NCBI GenBank assembly: GCA_018894105.1
Contig: CM032124.1
Coordinates: 5,875,501 to 5,939,500, forward strand
Origin: Jacaranda mimosifolia
Taxonomy: Eukaryota > Streptophyta > Magnoliopsida > Lamiales > Bignoniaceae
Length of the DNA stretch: 64,000 nucleotides
Reading direction: 5' to 3'
A model generated the notes under the pieces. That model was given only the letters and a program-made list of their open reading frames with translations. It was not told the origin of the DNA and did no database searches. The position numbers were made by a program, and so were the translations under genes. Shown here in pieces: positions 24,265-38,799 of this stretch. Position 1 is the first letter of the stretch. Every line of letters starts with the position of its first letter.

Positions 24265-26022
24265 GGAATTTTTACAAATAACCCCCCTATGTTAAGAAAA
24301 ATAGACAAATTATCCCCTTGTGAAAAAAGTAGACAAAGAAAACTCTCACATTTTAAAAAATCATGCAACGAACCCCTCCTGAGAGCGTGGGTGTAGGACA
24401 TGTGCCCGTGCATGCATTTGGGATTAAATTTTTTTATATAAAAGGATAACTATGCCCTTATTCATCAACCGTTGGATGTTCTTTTAAAAAATTAATGGTT
24501 TAGATCAAATCATATTATATTTTTTAAAATATATATAAATTATATATATACAATGTAATATATTATTATATATATAATATGTATATATATATGTTATACG
24601 TGTGTATATATTATATACAAGTGTATATATATAATTATATATATAAATAACTACCTCACCCCATCGGCTGTCGGCATCTCCCACCGGTCACCGAAATCCA
24701 CCGCCAGCAGCCCCCCCGACAATCGGCACTTGAAATGATAAAAAAATAAATAAATAAATAAATAAATAAAGAAAAAAAAATAAAAAATCGATAGCCACCA
24801 TCAAACAAGGCTGCTATGGCTACATTGGCCATGACGGCCAGTGGCTGGATCTGGCCAAATTTGGCCACAATGCTACCATGGCAGCATTGTGCTGTATTTG
24901 GGGAGACGGATGGGGGGTGTATAAATTTGTTGGGGGGGGGGGGGGGGGTTGTCTCCCCAACACTAATCGGCTGCCGTGGCCCCATAAGTATTAGGGAGAC
25001 GGGGTGGGGGGTAGAATTTTGTATTATATATATTATTATTATATATTATCATATATATGATAAAAAATATATATAAATATAACTATCTTATAAAAAATAA
25101 ATATATATTATCATATATGTGTATAAATATATTATATATTTTCATAAATATATAAAATATTTAATTTGCAATAAATATTAAAAATAGAAAAGATATAAAT
25201 AGAAGTTATTTAAATTTTATAGATAAGTTTATATAAAGATGATGTTATTAAATAATTATATATATTACCATATATATATATGATAAAAACATTATATATA
25301 CTAATATATGTCTATTTATAAATATCTTATCAACAAAAATATATATATGTATATAAAAATATTACATATATTTTAATAAATAAATATAATATTTAATTTG
25401 AAATGAATAGTTAGAAAGACAAAATATATAAATAAAAATTATTTAAATTTTATAGGTAATTTTATATATATGTATATATATATGATATATGTATTTAAGC
25501 ATAAATAAAAAATATGTTATATATTTTTATGAAATTTAATTCTTTTTTCTTTGGATTGAAATAATAGAAAGTAAAATGAATATAATTGATAAGATAAAAA
25601 TAAAAGTGATTTTAATTTTATAAATAAATTTATATATATAATGAGAATATATGAAATAATGAGAAATGAGAAATAATGATAAATTTATATATATGTAAAA
25701 AATGAGAATTGTATGAAATGATGGAGGAAGAGAGTAATGAGCAACAAAAAGACAAAAAAAAAAAAAAAAAAAAAAGAATGAAAGAAAAGGGAAAAAAATG
25801 ATAATAAAAGGCTATTTAAATTGAATTGAAATATATTAAATGATTAAGGGTAAATTAATCTTTTTATATTAAAATATTTTTTAAATACGCAGAAAATGAG
25901 AAGGGGGAGGCGGTGTGCATGATTTTTTAAAACGTAGGGAGGTATTTTGAAAATTTATTTTTCATAAGGGGATATGTTGCCTATTTTTTAAAACACAAGG
26001 AGGGTAAATTGCTATTAGTCCT
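24265..26022. mobile_element. Mutator-like non-autonomous element
   Basis: It is flanked by the 9-bp direct repeat AATAAGTAA (24256-24264 and 26023-26031). The ends are related inverted repeats (GGAATTTTTACAAATAACCC against GGACTAATAGCAATTTACCC). The interior includes TA-rich arrays and a GC-rich island at 24655-24985. There is no transposase frame. Confidence 0.75.
24655..24985. other. GC-rich island in the MULE, with G run
   Basis: This GC-rich block sits between TA arrays, includes a run of about 18 G at 24930-24950, and carries repeated GGCCA and GCTACCATGG-like tracts. Frames cross it on both strands, but none is recognisable. Captured host DNA is possible but unproven. Confidence 0.4.
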
Positions 26023-26031
26023 AATAAGTAA

Positions 26032-28057
26032 ATTTCTAATATTCAATTCAAAATAAAATATCAATTTCCCATAAGTTTCTTTTATATGTATATAAAAATG
26101 TAAGAATAATTAAATGGACACTTATTTTAATCAAACTTTTTTGATCTCACATCATTAATGCATATAAAAGTATTTTTATGAATTATTGTAAGCAAAAATA
26201 TTAAAAAAAATGTAAGCATTATAACTATAAAATAGAGTAATTAAATATATTAAAAAAATATAAAAGTCAATATCATTTGCTATTTAAGTGGTCATTTATC
26301 AAGCTTTTGAAAATTTTCAACTTTGTCAACTATATTTATGTCCCTTATAAGAGAATCTATTTCAAATAACTGAAAATGAGTTTTCCAATATTATTATGTT
26401 GATAAAAAACTAAAATGATTAAATTAATAATACAAAAATTAAGTTCAGAGTTTATAGTTGTTGAATGAAGTAATTATTTATATTTGAAACAAATTCTTCA
26501 ATGAAATTATTATATAAAAAAAGAACTTATTAAGCATGAAATTTTGGTTGTTGTTTGTATTAACTTAGTTATCAACTACTTTTTTTGGGTAAATTTTATG
26601 TTTTTTTGGATAAAAATATATAATTAAAGAGAAAAAAATCTAACTCTTTAAATGAAAAAATAAGTTAATATTTATTAGAGCACATATTTATTGGACAATT
26701 TCATTATTTCATACATCCATTTAATTTTTGATAGTTAACATTATCAGAAAGAATATAAATTACTAAATATAAAATATGTCAAGTGTGAAAAAGTATTTAC
26801 TTAACAATGAAATAAGATGATTTTTAGTTGTATATAGATAATTTTTTTATTAAAGAGAAATAAGATGATTTTCTTATAAATATATTATAATAAGTAAAGA
26901 TTCAACCAATCGAAATAACATTATCAAAGCACATGATATTATATACAAAAACTGAAAAATTCTTTCTTATATACACATAATTAGGAATGGTTAAATCGGC
27001 ATTAATAAATTTAATGAATACTTTATAGAAAAATTTTCTTAATTCATTTGATAAGAAATTGAAATAATTTTAACAACTTAATAAAATTAATTACAATATT
27101 TTTCAATATTTCATAATATCACATTATTCGCGGTACATTACTTAAATATGAAGTGTGATATATATACATATATATATATTTATCTAGATAAATCAAAAGA
27201 GCTACAACTAAAACAATAGTAAAATAAAATTTCAATATCAAAGATAAATTTTTATATGAACATACAAAAATATTTGAAAATAATATTGAAAATAAATATA
27301 TAAAATATAATTAATTGAAATAAAAGTACTGCATGCTAAAACTCTAAGTAATATAAAATTACAATTCTAAGTTGGTCAGAAGAACTTTAATTTTAAATAA
27401 ATATTGAGAAAATAATAAAGTAATAATATTGACAAAATATTTAATATATTAGAAAAGTATCTAATTAATTTAGAATAAAAATAAAACAAAAACAATATAA
27501 ATATGTGTTTAAAAAAATATAAAAATTTTCTACGAAATGAACTTTAAATTAATTTGAAAAAAAAAAAAAAGAAACATCATTATATTATGCTAATTGAAGA
27601 ATGAAGTCCTAAAATTAAAAATATAAAATTATACTACGAATAATGTAGAAATAAAATGTAAAAAGAATAATTGTAGAATAACAAAATTTATATATAAGAT
27701 AAATGAAATATTTATATGTTAATCTTGTGATAAATTAAATTTATAAGGTAGAATTTGTGACAAGAGTACTTAATATAATACTTATAAAATATTTTTTAAA
27801 TTATAAACTTAGTGAGATAAAAATATGATTATAGATATTTTTTGGATTATCTTATGAGATAGATATTTATATTGCAATTTTGGATAAATATAATATGATG
27901 TTCTAGTTATAACAGATAAGTTGATCGTATTAAAATGAAATATAAAAGTAAATAAACAACTAATGAAAAAATTTCAATTGAATTAAAAAACTCTAAATTG
28001 TAAAAAAAATTGGCATTTGGCCAAAATTGCACAATTACGGATCCCACAATGTTGTGC
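26032..28057. repeat. Unit B left part, AT-rich, no gene
   Basis: 26068-26515 matches 541-960, and 27895-28057 matches 5935-6110. The part between is AT-rich non-coding DNA with no clear match in unit A. Confidence 0.6.
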
Positions 28058-28062
28058 TATAT

Positions 28063-31048
28063 TGTAATGCCCTGATTGGGAGGTGCCTGCTCCCATGCGA
28101 GGTGCTGCCCAAATCTGTACCGCAAGTCTTATGAACAACAAAAAATACATTTTTCAAAAATCCAACGTATTTAATTTCTACAACGAATCTCCAACAAAGG
28201 TACAACTATAGACCGATATATCATGAATCATACCTACAATTCTATCACCCTCACTACCTTATGTGTCGCCTAGGTTAATCTATTTTCGTCACTTGTTCTT
28301 ACCTAAATAATGAAAAACAACAATAGAACAACGTAAGTCCAAATGACTTAATGAGATAGTTTAGCAATAGCAACAAATTGACGATTTCTCAACTAGTACA
28401 TAGGGAACAGATAGAAGCATTAAAATTTCTAGAATTCGTGAGAGAAGATTTTAGTCAAAATTTAAAACAATCCATCTCATTACCGCCTGATACTAGTGGC
28501 AAGAATTTACAAAATTCACTGTCTCCCACTGGGATTCAGATCTCAATTATGATAAAAGGTCGATATGCCATTTGAACAACAACTGGGTTTTATCAAATAT
28601 TCAAGTTTTAAATCAAAGTATATCAAATAAACCAAATATGATTTAGAAAACATTTTCACTATTAAGCTATTGGTGGTTCTCCTACGTTATCTCTCTACGT
28701 TCAAACACGTGAAAATCCTTATCCCTCCAGCCCGAGTGATCAGCTCAGATAATCAAACAAACAAAAGATATGAATAGTTAATTGCCTCATCCCCATATAG
28801 CCAGCTACCTCTCGCTGATTATGGAGCTAGATGTATTTAATGAGGTATTGGCCAGAGATCAGTCCCCTGTGGTCCATCTCCTAAAGCCAATCCCAGGGCC
28901 TACCCCCAAGGGTATTATTGGTTGAGTAATATAACAATGTCCAACAACATTTTACATAACACCTCACTACACCATGTCAGCCAAAATTTGGATGCTCAAC
29001 CTCTTGACCCGTTTCTTTGAAATGGTCATGGCTATGATGGAACATGTATCTCAAAACCAATATTTCACATCATATCAAGTCGCCATGTTAACATACAAAC
29101 TAATTTAACACTAGGCTGGTTTCCAAAAAGGCATGGCGATAAAACATATCTTTTGAAATCACTTTTCACCTTCCTTAACACAATCGCCAATTTCAGGTAA
29201 AGCGATATCAATAAATATCAACATAAGTGTTCAGTATAAAAGGGCGATGTGGAGTAATATTTTCAACACATATATTGAAAAGAATCAAGCGATTGGGACA
29301 TATAGCAAATATATATGTTCTTTCCCCAGCAAATAAATCTCATACTATTGAGTATAAACTCACTTGACAATTGCAAAGGAATTCCTAGTCATATGGTCAT
29401 TCAGGTCCTGGCTTCCTAGTCGAACCAAGAATTTTCATAAGATAACCAAGTTATCATCCTACCAACCCTCTGAATCTTAAATATAAATATAGTTAATATC
29501 TTTACCGAACCTAAAGTTATTCTGACACTCGAGTTTAATTATCTCTTATCTCAAATGGTCTTAATCTTTCAACTACATGATACTTCAGTATTACAAGACT
29601 TTGCTTAGTCAAGCTTAATCAATCCTACTTATCATCTTAATCTTTTAACCATCTTAATAGCTTTATGTGCTCAAGCCAACTCAATCCTCAAACTACCCCA
29701 ACAAACTCTATTCATCACTTTACTTATTTTACAATACATGATGGGGGGGTCTAGATTCTTAAATCGGTTGGATTTTATGAGTTTATCAGGTCCAGGTCCG
29801 ATAATTCATTTTCATTCTAGCATTTGTGTATCGTGTCTTTAGATTGAATTCAATTACATTTCATTCATAGCATACCATTTTATCGGCTAAAGACATAATT
29901 TTCAATCCACAATTCTTAAGATACCAAGCTTAGATCTCGTAATCAGTTTGTGCAATACTTATAATAAGTTAAATTACATTTTAATAATCTTAATTCATAA
30001 GGTAATTAGACTTCAATCCAAAAATTTAATTACACTTAACAAATTAATGGAATTAAAATTTGATTATTAAAAATTACCTAAATTGGATGGAATCGAGATC
30101 CAATCCCAAGCCGGGAATAGCTTAGATGAGTCCAAAAATTAAATTTTGGATAGACTGTCCAAACACTACCATCATACGCCACCGCCAGACCACCACATGC
30201 TATCGCCAGAGATGGGAACCAACTCCACCACCTGGTGTGCCTCGTCACCAGAAGCAAAATGCCCTAAATAATTTTTGATTCCAACAATGATAAGCCGGTC
30301 AATTAGCCATTCAAAGCCACATGAACCCTAACCCACAGCCGCCGCGCCACCAACTTAATTCCTCTACCACCGCCAATCAAAAGACCAAATTAACACCACC
30401 TTGTCCATGTCCCCGCGACCAAAATCCACATAGCCTTTGCCCATTTTCGCTACCGAAAGCGGTGGAACTATCACCTTCACTATGCTCCTTCATCGGCTTC
30501 ATTTTGTGGTGATTTTACCTATTGTTTTCAGGAGTTCTTGGTATGGTTGTGCTCCTTAAGCTGAGAGGAGTCTAACCATGGTGTTGGTTTTTGGTTTTAG
30601 GTTAACACAAAGGAGAACCAAGCTTGAGAGAGATTGGGTTGTCTTGTTAGAATTTGAAGAAATTGTGTCTTTCATTGTATATATATAAACTATTTTTCAG
30701 TTTAATCAATTTGGCCCCAACATTTCTGGCTGCCTTCAATCTCACCCCAGAAGTTTGAACTGCCTTTCAAAATGACCCCTCAATTTCAATTAAATCCTTT
30801 AACTTTTAATTCTTACACATTGGCCCCTAATATTTCTGTTTATGGGCAATTTGGTCCAAATTCACTTATTTTAAGGTCCTTCAACTTTTAACTTGCCCAC
30901 TTTAACCCCCTAAACTTTATAATTTTAGACAACTAGGTCCTTTTCTTATTTACAATTAAATTCCTCAATTCTCAATATTTTTACCTAAACTTTAATTAAT
31001 TTATTTTCAATAAACTTAAATTAGTATTCTAAAAATAGGGGTGTTACA
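28063..31048 (-). mobile_element. Solo LTR of a Tekay/Del-like gypsy element
   Basis: It has TG...CA ends (TGTAATGCCC and GGGGTGTTACA) and is flanked by the 5-bp repeat TATAT (28058-28062 and 31049-31053). Unit A carries the empty site at about 6112. On the minus strand it starts TGTAACACCCC, the usual start of this LTR type. There is no internal region, gag or pol. Its length of 2986 bp suits the large LTRs of Tekay/Del chromoviruses. The short frames inside are not genes. Confidence 0.8.
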
Positions 31049-31780
31049 TATATATAATATATAGATAGATAGATAGATAGATAGATAGATCTTATTATAT
31101 AACAATTAACACACTCGTTTAAATTTGCCATTAAAGCTAAGGGGCTGTTTCCCTTTGTTTTCAAATCCTATTTTCATTACTCTTTTTTAAAATTGAAAAA
31201 CTATCAACTTCTATGCATGTTTATTGGAAATATCACTTATTTTCATTTTTAATCTTTACTAGACCTATTTATTCTCCTATTATCATATCAATCAAATCAA
31301 ATTCAATTTCACATAACCTATACGTTATCAACAAAATAATTAAAAATACACATACGTTTGAAAAATATGTCTTCTTAGATTTAAAAATGATATACCAATT
31401 ACAAGCTCGTTTTTGACTTCTTCCTTTCACATTTCAACAAACCAAGATTTTATACACAAACTAAAAAGGGTCAATCCATAAATTAGTTTGTGCAAAAACT
31501 TAGTGTGTCATTTGTATGATATTCACATCCTTCTTCCATATATATGTCAACACAGTCCTTCTTCTGTTTGACCATCTAAGATTGATTAATTGTCATTCTA
31601 GACTATATAGGATTTTATTTTGATTATTTGATATTTTGTTTGGTACTCTTTGATTTATTTTCTTTTCTTGTTTGGATGCTCGATTATTTTTTTAATTATA
31701 TAGTTTAATCCAGCCAATCTAATTTAACAACTAATCAAACAATTAAATAAAATTTTATGCATTTATTATATAGTGAGGAT
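31049..31780. repeat. Unit B tract continuing after the solo LTR
   Basis: It matches about 6115-7065 of unit A. It includes a GATA microsatellite at 31065-31092. Confidence 0.7.
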
Positions 31781-32884
31781 ATTTTTTTTAATTCTTTTAT
31801 TTTTTAAGATCATGGCTGATTGTCCAACTATTCTTGTGGAACTTGCATGAATCTAGAATTGATCCGTTTGGATTAAAATTTACCACTAAGTTACTCATTT
31901 GTCTCTTGTTATATATTCAAGAATTAATACAAAGGAAAAAGGTTTGGATTTAGGGCACCTTTTGCGGGTGTTCACCTGTGAAATTTGAGAGTTTGGGTGA
32001 TCACGATTGATGGGGAATATATACTAATTGAGTGCTAGTTGAAAGTTGTTCTCATGCTGAAGAATTGGGGTACTACCAATGGGTGAAACCTATAAACAAG
32101 TTACTTTGGATAAGCTCAACCAAGCTATTTTGAAATTTTCAAGTGGATGAATAAGGATCTTCGAGTCGAAAAATATTCGAGTTGGGCTGTCTTGAATGCA
32201 ATTTTGCTGCCATTATATAAAAAAAGTATATGAAAGTTTGCTCTTAGATCATATACTAGTTGTCATAGTAAGTTGATTCTGTGTACATATTTTATATGCT
32301 TTCAAACATATGTTTTGAGGAGCTTAATATTTTATGATATTGAATCACTAATGTTGAAACAAGATAGTTGTGAGATTATTGAATCACACATACATATAAT
32401 AATGTACAATTAATGGATCAAGATTTCAATTATAACTTATAGCTAATATGTCTGATTTTGAATGGACTATTCTAATTTTAAGATATTCTTTTATAAAAAG
32501 AATCGAGATTATATTAAAATGTAAATTAACTTTATTTTATAATATTTAATATTCTATTTGCTAGCCATGTCTTCATGTGAATGAATTTTTTCTTATGGCA
32601 ACCATTCGAACCTCAAGTGGTCCATTTTCTTACAAATTCTATTATAGTACATTTAAAGAAAAAAACATAACATACATTCAATGTGTGCAGGAAGCACTAT
32701 CATCGCTGTGATTTTCATTAATTAACTTTTGCATCTGGAAAAGCAAGGGAACCACTGTTCTTTGACATTGGTAAGTATTTGTGTTTATTTATAAATAATA
32801 GTTTTGTTTTATTAGTTTATACAGTACTTTTTCTTTGTAAATGTCCACTATAAATCTATGTTTTTTAAACTTAGATTCTTTATA
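31781..32884. other. Presumed 5' part of CACTA element, left end not found
   Basis: Unit A homology ends near 31770 and the transposase starts at 32885. Between them I see no CACTA terminus or subterminal repeats. A possible non-coding leader exon is visible at about 32692-32770, followed by GTAAGT. Confidence 0.35.
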
Positions 32885-35800
32885 ATGTCGATTGACAAGT
32901 CTTGGATTATGAAGCCACGCAATACAATTCAATACTTGGACGGTTCGGATAAGTTTTTGGACTTCACATTTGCAAATGCTAGTGTTGGAAATGCAATTAA
33001 ATGCCCTTGTCCAAAGTGTGGCTTTATGAAATGGCACAATAGAGATATAGTACGTGACCATTTGATTTGCAAGTCTTTTCCAAGAACTTATGAAGTTTGG
33101 ACTTTTCATGGTGAAAAAATTGTGCAACAACCTCCTAGAAACATAGATATTGTGCAGGAGGAAGTGCATCCAAATAATCCTATGGAAATGATGATCAACG
33201 AAGCATTTGGGTTTTCAAGACAACATGGCACTGAGTCTAACATACCACAACAACTAGTGGGTGATTATGAAACTTTAAATGATGAGTCTAATACAAATTG
33301 TGGAGACTTTTATGAGTTATTCAAAGATGGAAATGAGGAATTATATCAGGGTTACAAGAAATATACAAAGCTAGAATTTTTGGTGAAATTGTACCATGTA
33401 TAGTGCTTGTGCAAAGTGAGTGACAAGGTAATGACTATGATATGAGAATTGTTGAAAGATGTATTTGAGGATGCGAAGATCCCAACTTCTTTCTACGAGG
33501 CCAAGAAAGTTATTAATAAACTTGGTCTTGACTATACCCAAATACATGCGTGTCCAAATAATTGTATGTTATATTGGGGAAAAGATACAGAAAGGGAAGA
33601 ATGCAAGAGATGCTACACCTCTAGATAGAAGTCAAATAGTCAAGGAAGTAGAGATAATGGTTTCAATCCTTTTGGAACAATGAGCACTCGCTACAGCATT
33701 TGGCCAGTTGTTTTGATTCCATACAATCTTCCTCCTTGGATGTGTATGAAACAATCTTCTTTTATGCTCTCAATGATCATTCCAGGTCCACGAATGCCCG
33801 GGAATAGCATAGATGTATACTTACAACCTCTTATTAAGGATTTGAATGAGTTGTGGAGTGAAGGAGTGGAAATATTTGATTCCTCAATGAATGAAAATTT
33901 TAGAATGCAAGCGGATCTTTTGTGCACAATTACTGATTTTCCTGGTCTTAGTACTATTTTGGGCTGGAATACATATACTGGCCTTGCTTGCCCCACTTGT
34001 AACTTTGATGCTGAGCCTTGTCGACTCCCTTTCAGTAGGAAGTGGAGCTTTATGGGCCATCGGCATTTTTTGGGAAGAAATCATAAATTCAAGTTGAATC
34101 GGATGCGCTTTAATGGCAATACTGAGGAAAGAAATCCATCGATCAGATTATTAGGGTTTGAAATTTTAAGGCAAGTGGAGAATATTAATGTTGCTTTTGG
34201 ATTTATACCTAAAACTAGTGATGGAGAAAATGGATCTCAAAGCAAAAGGTCTAGGAGAAAAAATGCCAAAGAGAGAGAAGTTCAGCAGTGGAGAAAGAAG
34301 AGCATATTTTTTGAACTTCCTTATTGGGTGTTTAATTTGTTGCATCATAATCTAGATGTTATGCATATTGAAAAAAATGTATGCGACAATATCATATGCA
34401 CTCTTCTAAATTAGAAAAAGAAGACAAAGGATAATCGTAAAGCTCGTAAAGATGTAAAAGCCATGCGTATAAGACGTGTGATCTTTGGCTAGAAGAGAAT
34501 GGTAAATGCCCACTTGCATTTTTCACAGTTCCAAATTCAAAGAAAGAACAGTTTCTCAATACTTTAAAGAATGTCAAAGTACCGAATGGCTACTCAAGTA
34601 ATATCTCTTGATGTGTTGATTTAGAACATAAAAGGATCTTTGGCTTGAAAAGCCATGATTGCCATATTATTATGGAGCAATTGTTACCTTTAGCTATTCA
34701 CAATGTGTTGCCAAATAATGTGGCTGCAGTGTTGATAGAATTTTCTTCATTCTTTAAACAAATTTGTGAAAAATGTCTAAGCATCTTAGAACTTGAAAAG
34801 CTCCAAGATCGGATTCTGCTCACCTTGTGCCATTTAGAGATGTTATTTCCTCCATCATTTTTTACGGTTATAGTGCACTTAACGATTCATTTAGCTGATG
34901 AGGTAAGACTCGGAGGTCTGGTACATTATCGATGGATTTATCCTATTGAAAGGTAAATATTTTTTTTTCCATTTTTAGGTGATCTTTTTTTAAAAACTTA
35001 TAACTTTACTAATTATTTACCAACATTCATATAGGTATTTAGGTTACTTAAAGTCCTTGGTTCGCAATAAAGCACAACCAGAATGGTCTATAGCTGAAGG
35101 TTACCTAGCTAAAAAAGCTCTTACTTTTTGCTCACGGTATTTTGAGGACACTGAGACACGAATAAATAGACCAAGGCATGTTAGTGATGAACCAAATGAG
35201 ACATTAATGACATGTGAAAGGTCTTCATTGTTTCCTAAAACTGGCAAACCAGTAGGCTCTACTTCAAGATTTACTTTAACTCCTTCGAAAAAATTACAAG
35301 CTCATCAATATGTGCTGCTAAATTGTCCAACGGTCTAGCCATTTATATCGTGAGTATTTAGATTAAATTTGATGTGATTTATAACAAATTGATATAGCTA
35401 GTCATGCACATAAGTACTAACATATTTAGTGTATATAGTGAATTTAGAGAGCACATAAAGAAGAGTTCAAGGGGTCGAAGACCTTCAGCTACAGAGATAG
35501 AAAAGAGAGTTAATAAAGAGTTTGTTGATTGGTTCCCTAAGAGGGTTAGTAACAAATAATAATGCATGTTTCCTTTGCTTTAAATCTTTTTGAAATTGTT
35601 CTAATATGACAAAATCATTTTTCAATTTAGATTATGAATCCAGGCATAACAAACTCAATTCCAGTTGATCTAAAGTTTCTAGCACAAGGTCCAATTACAT
35701 ATGCAAGAAGGTTCACGGCATATAATATTAGTGGGTTTAAATTTCGGACTTTAGCTCGAGAGTATGGATTGAAAACTCAAAACAGTGGAGTATTCCTAAC

Positions 35801-36324
35801 TTCCAACACATCATGTGTTTCAAGTAGTGTGGATGAAAATGTAAGGCAAGCAGATTTGTCATATTATGGGAAGTTGGAGGTTATCATTGAGCTTAATTAT
35901 CATGGTCATTTCATGGTAATCCTCTTCAAATGTCAATGGGCTGACACCACATGAGAGAGGATTTAGAAAGGATCCTTGGAACTTCAATTCAGTAAATTTT
36001 TCTAGATTGATTCATATGGGTGAACATGAAGATCATGATCCTTATATTGAAGCTTCACAAGCACAATTGGTCTACTATGTAGATGATGAGGCTAATGAAG
36101 GTTGGAGCATCGTTGTGCATCTTAAACCAAGAGATGTGTATGACATGGGTGAGGATCATGAAGAGGGTGTGTACGAAAATGAGCTATACCAACAACAAAA
36201 TCTTCAACAGTTCTTTGACATTGAACATGCAAACATTCAATTAGCGAGAGTAGATGAAGATGGTGATGAAGTTAGAGCACACACTGATAGTGACATTGAA
36301 ATAGATGAGCAAATGTCTGACTAA
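32885..36324 (+). pseudogene. TNP2-type CACTA transposase (decayed)
   Basis: The product would cut and move CACTA elements in the nucleus. The order of blocks is the family's own. First comes a transposase-associated domain with Cys-rich CPCPKCG (32885-33400). Next is the TNP2 core with WPVVLIPYNLPPWMCMK (33680-34414), including LDVMHIEKNVCDNI near its end. A DUF4218-like block follows at 34645-34956 and continues at about 35040-35335 after a short intron. Last are a DUF4216-like block (35634-35954) and an acidic tail (36007-36324). Defects are a stop after KLYHV at 33401, further stops near 33450 and 33628, an apparent internal deletion before 33650, a stop at 34412 and frame changes after it. 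It cannot make an intact enzyme. Confidence 0.85.
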
Positions 36325-38799
36325 TTTGATGGTATCGGGTATTTTTATTTTTATTTTTTCTTGTTGTTCTAGTTGCTTTTGCATGTCATTTTTTATTAAC
36401 ATTATTGGTTCTCAAACTCATTAATAATGATTTGACTTTGTTACATTGCATGGTAAGAGTCACTTTCTCTATGTCTAGCTCTCCATGTGATATTATATAA
36501 ATATACATACATCTAAGTTACTTGACATTATTGATTATTTGTTTATATCTATTTTTTCTTGAGATAGGTGACATCTTCTTAAGGTACTACTACGCACACT
36601 TTTAAGGAAAAATCTGGGACAAATTTGACTTGAAGGTGACATCTATGTACACTTTTTCAATTTTCTGTCTCTTTTCATTAGGTTGGCCACTATATATATG
36701 ATCATGCATTGTTCAAACGGTCATGATCTTTTCATACTATACTAAGTGTAGGAGTTACTATAGTAGATAAACCAGGCGCTGGTATCACTAGAAAGGGTCC
36801 AATTTATCTAGTTATTTTCACTCTGTCTTTACTCTGCTAGCTGGTTGAACCACATTCTAGTAATATGTCACTTCTGGTATGCTACAAATCTAGACCAATC
36901 AAGTTGTTTAAAGTTTCACTTTATACAATCATTTCATCAACTCCAAACTAATCTAGAAAGCAAGTATTGCTTTGCATGTGATTTTTTATTAGCATTGTTG
37001 GTTCTAGTTGCTTTGCATGTGATTTTTTATTAACATTATTAGAAGTAGTAAGTGTTGCTGTACCAACATTTTGTCAACTCCAAACTGATTTTGGACTGAA
37101 TCTAGTCTGGAATAACAGAATCAGAATAAGGAATAACTTTCACTTGCTCATACACAAGGAAACCAACATATTCCTTTAACTGTGTGTATTTTTATTTTTA
37201 TTTTTTCTTGTTGTTCTAGTTACTTTGCATTTGATTTTTGATTAACATTATTGGTTCTAGTTGCTTTGCATGTGATTTTTGATTAACATTATTAGAAAGT
37301 AAGTGTTGCTGCACTAACATTTCATCAACTCCAAACTGATTCTGGACTGAGTGTGATCTGGAATAATAGAATGAGAATAAGGGACAACTTTCACTTGCTC
37401 ACACACAAGGAAACTAGCATATTCCTTTAATTGTGTTCTCACTGATTTTCAAAACAACTATAGAATACAGTATGTAGACTGAGTCTAGTCTGGAATAATC
37501 TTGTGACAGCATTAATAAAGGTTTGTGATTGTGATTGAGATGATTGAATGTCTCCATTTGATGTTTCTTTTTCATTGCCTTGAACTCTTATCTATTGCAT
37601 TTCTTTTGTAGCTTGTGTGTATTGCAATGTTTCTTAAGGTATCTAAAAGTGACAATTTTGATCCATATCAGGTATTCCTTTGTAGATATTAATGCAGATT
37701 CTCTATTTTATCATATTATGTAGTGATTCCTCTATACTAGATGTTGAGCTTTGTTATTGTGTTCCTTAAAGTATAGTGAAAGATTGTGATTTCGTCTAAG
37801 TGAGGGCTGCGAAAAATAGTAGGATCAGGACACAGTAGCCGGACTTCTACATTCATGAAATAACTTAACATATCTATATATACTATGGGACACTCTATTG
37901 TGAATTGTTAGGCTGGAATTGATGCACTAACAGTAAGGTATAAACTTAAGGAGGTAACCAACACAATATATTATGACAGAAAAAGGAAGGAGAACAGATA
38001 GGATAATATGAACATATTCCAGAAAGTTTCAAGCCATACGTAGCCATTAAATGTTTAGAACAATCACATCTCAGTAGTATTAATGATGAAACAGCTTCAT
38101 ACTTAACATATTAACAGGTTGGAGGCATTATTGATACCCATCTTCGTCTCTAATATCTTTTCTTTGAACTCCTAACTAGTTAGAAAACACAACCTTGATG
38201 CCTACACCCACAACCCCCTCTCCACACAACATTGAACTCTTCAATCATTTATTAGATAAATACTAGACACATCCTGTTATCTCATACAATATAGTCTTTT
38301 AGGTTTGGCAGTATAGATTCTTGGCTTTTTCTGCTTTAGTTCAATACTCCAACTTTCCCCAAAGAAAAAAGAAAAAAAAACTTAATCAAAATTAAAAAGA
38401 TCACACTGTCTTTTAAAAGAGCAGGCTTGCACAAATACCAAGTGCCTCCTCTTGCAACTAAACACCTATGGAAACTATCAAGACAGTGAAATCATACTAA
38501 CTGCACATCATCCATACCCAAACAAACAAATATTTAGTCCATTTTCTCAATTAAAAGTTACATGAAAGTAGTATATATCATATACATCATAAATGATGGA
38601 ATAATGTCTCTCCCTTAAGTTAACGTCATTTATATATTATGTTTCCATGCATTTCTTATAAACATTATCTGAAGATTGAAAAGTTATATGAAGCCAACAA
38701 TAAACTAGTTTGAGACCAAATACTAGCTAAGAACTTAATCTATATAAATTTTTGTGTTATACTTTTGTGTCTAATATAATTTGTTTTCAATATACAGCA
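36325..38799. other. Spacer between the two CACTA genes
   Basis: No reading frame is supported. It contains repeated TTGCTTTGCATGTGATTTTT tracts and a tandem duplication of about 251 bp. Confidence 0.5.
37030..37440. repeat. Tandem duplication, period about 251 bp
   Basis: The landmark AGTGTTGCTG occurs at 37051 and 37302 with long matching downstream sequence (CTCCAAACTGATT, CTTTCACTTGCTCA). It lies within the CACTA spacer. Confidence 0.75.

Noticed and set aside
24656..25076. Opposing open frames through the GC-rich island of the MULE
   Set aside because: Frames on both strands arise from GC-rich low complexity and a G run. No recognisable protein.
28960..28985. CACTACACCATG as the missing left end of the TNP2-bearing CACTA
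   Set aside because: It is inside the solo LTR, has no subterminal repeats, and the LTR is continuous across it to its own 3' end with TSD.
30321..30512. Pro-rich 63-codon frame
   Set aside because: It lies inside the solo LTR and is not conserved in the other LTR fragments.
31781..32692. Search for a CACTACAAA terminus
   Set aside because: None found, so the left border is left open instead of being forced.
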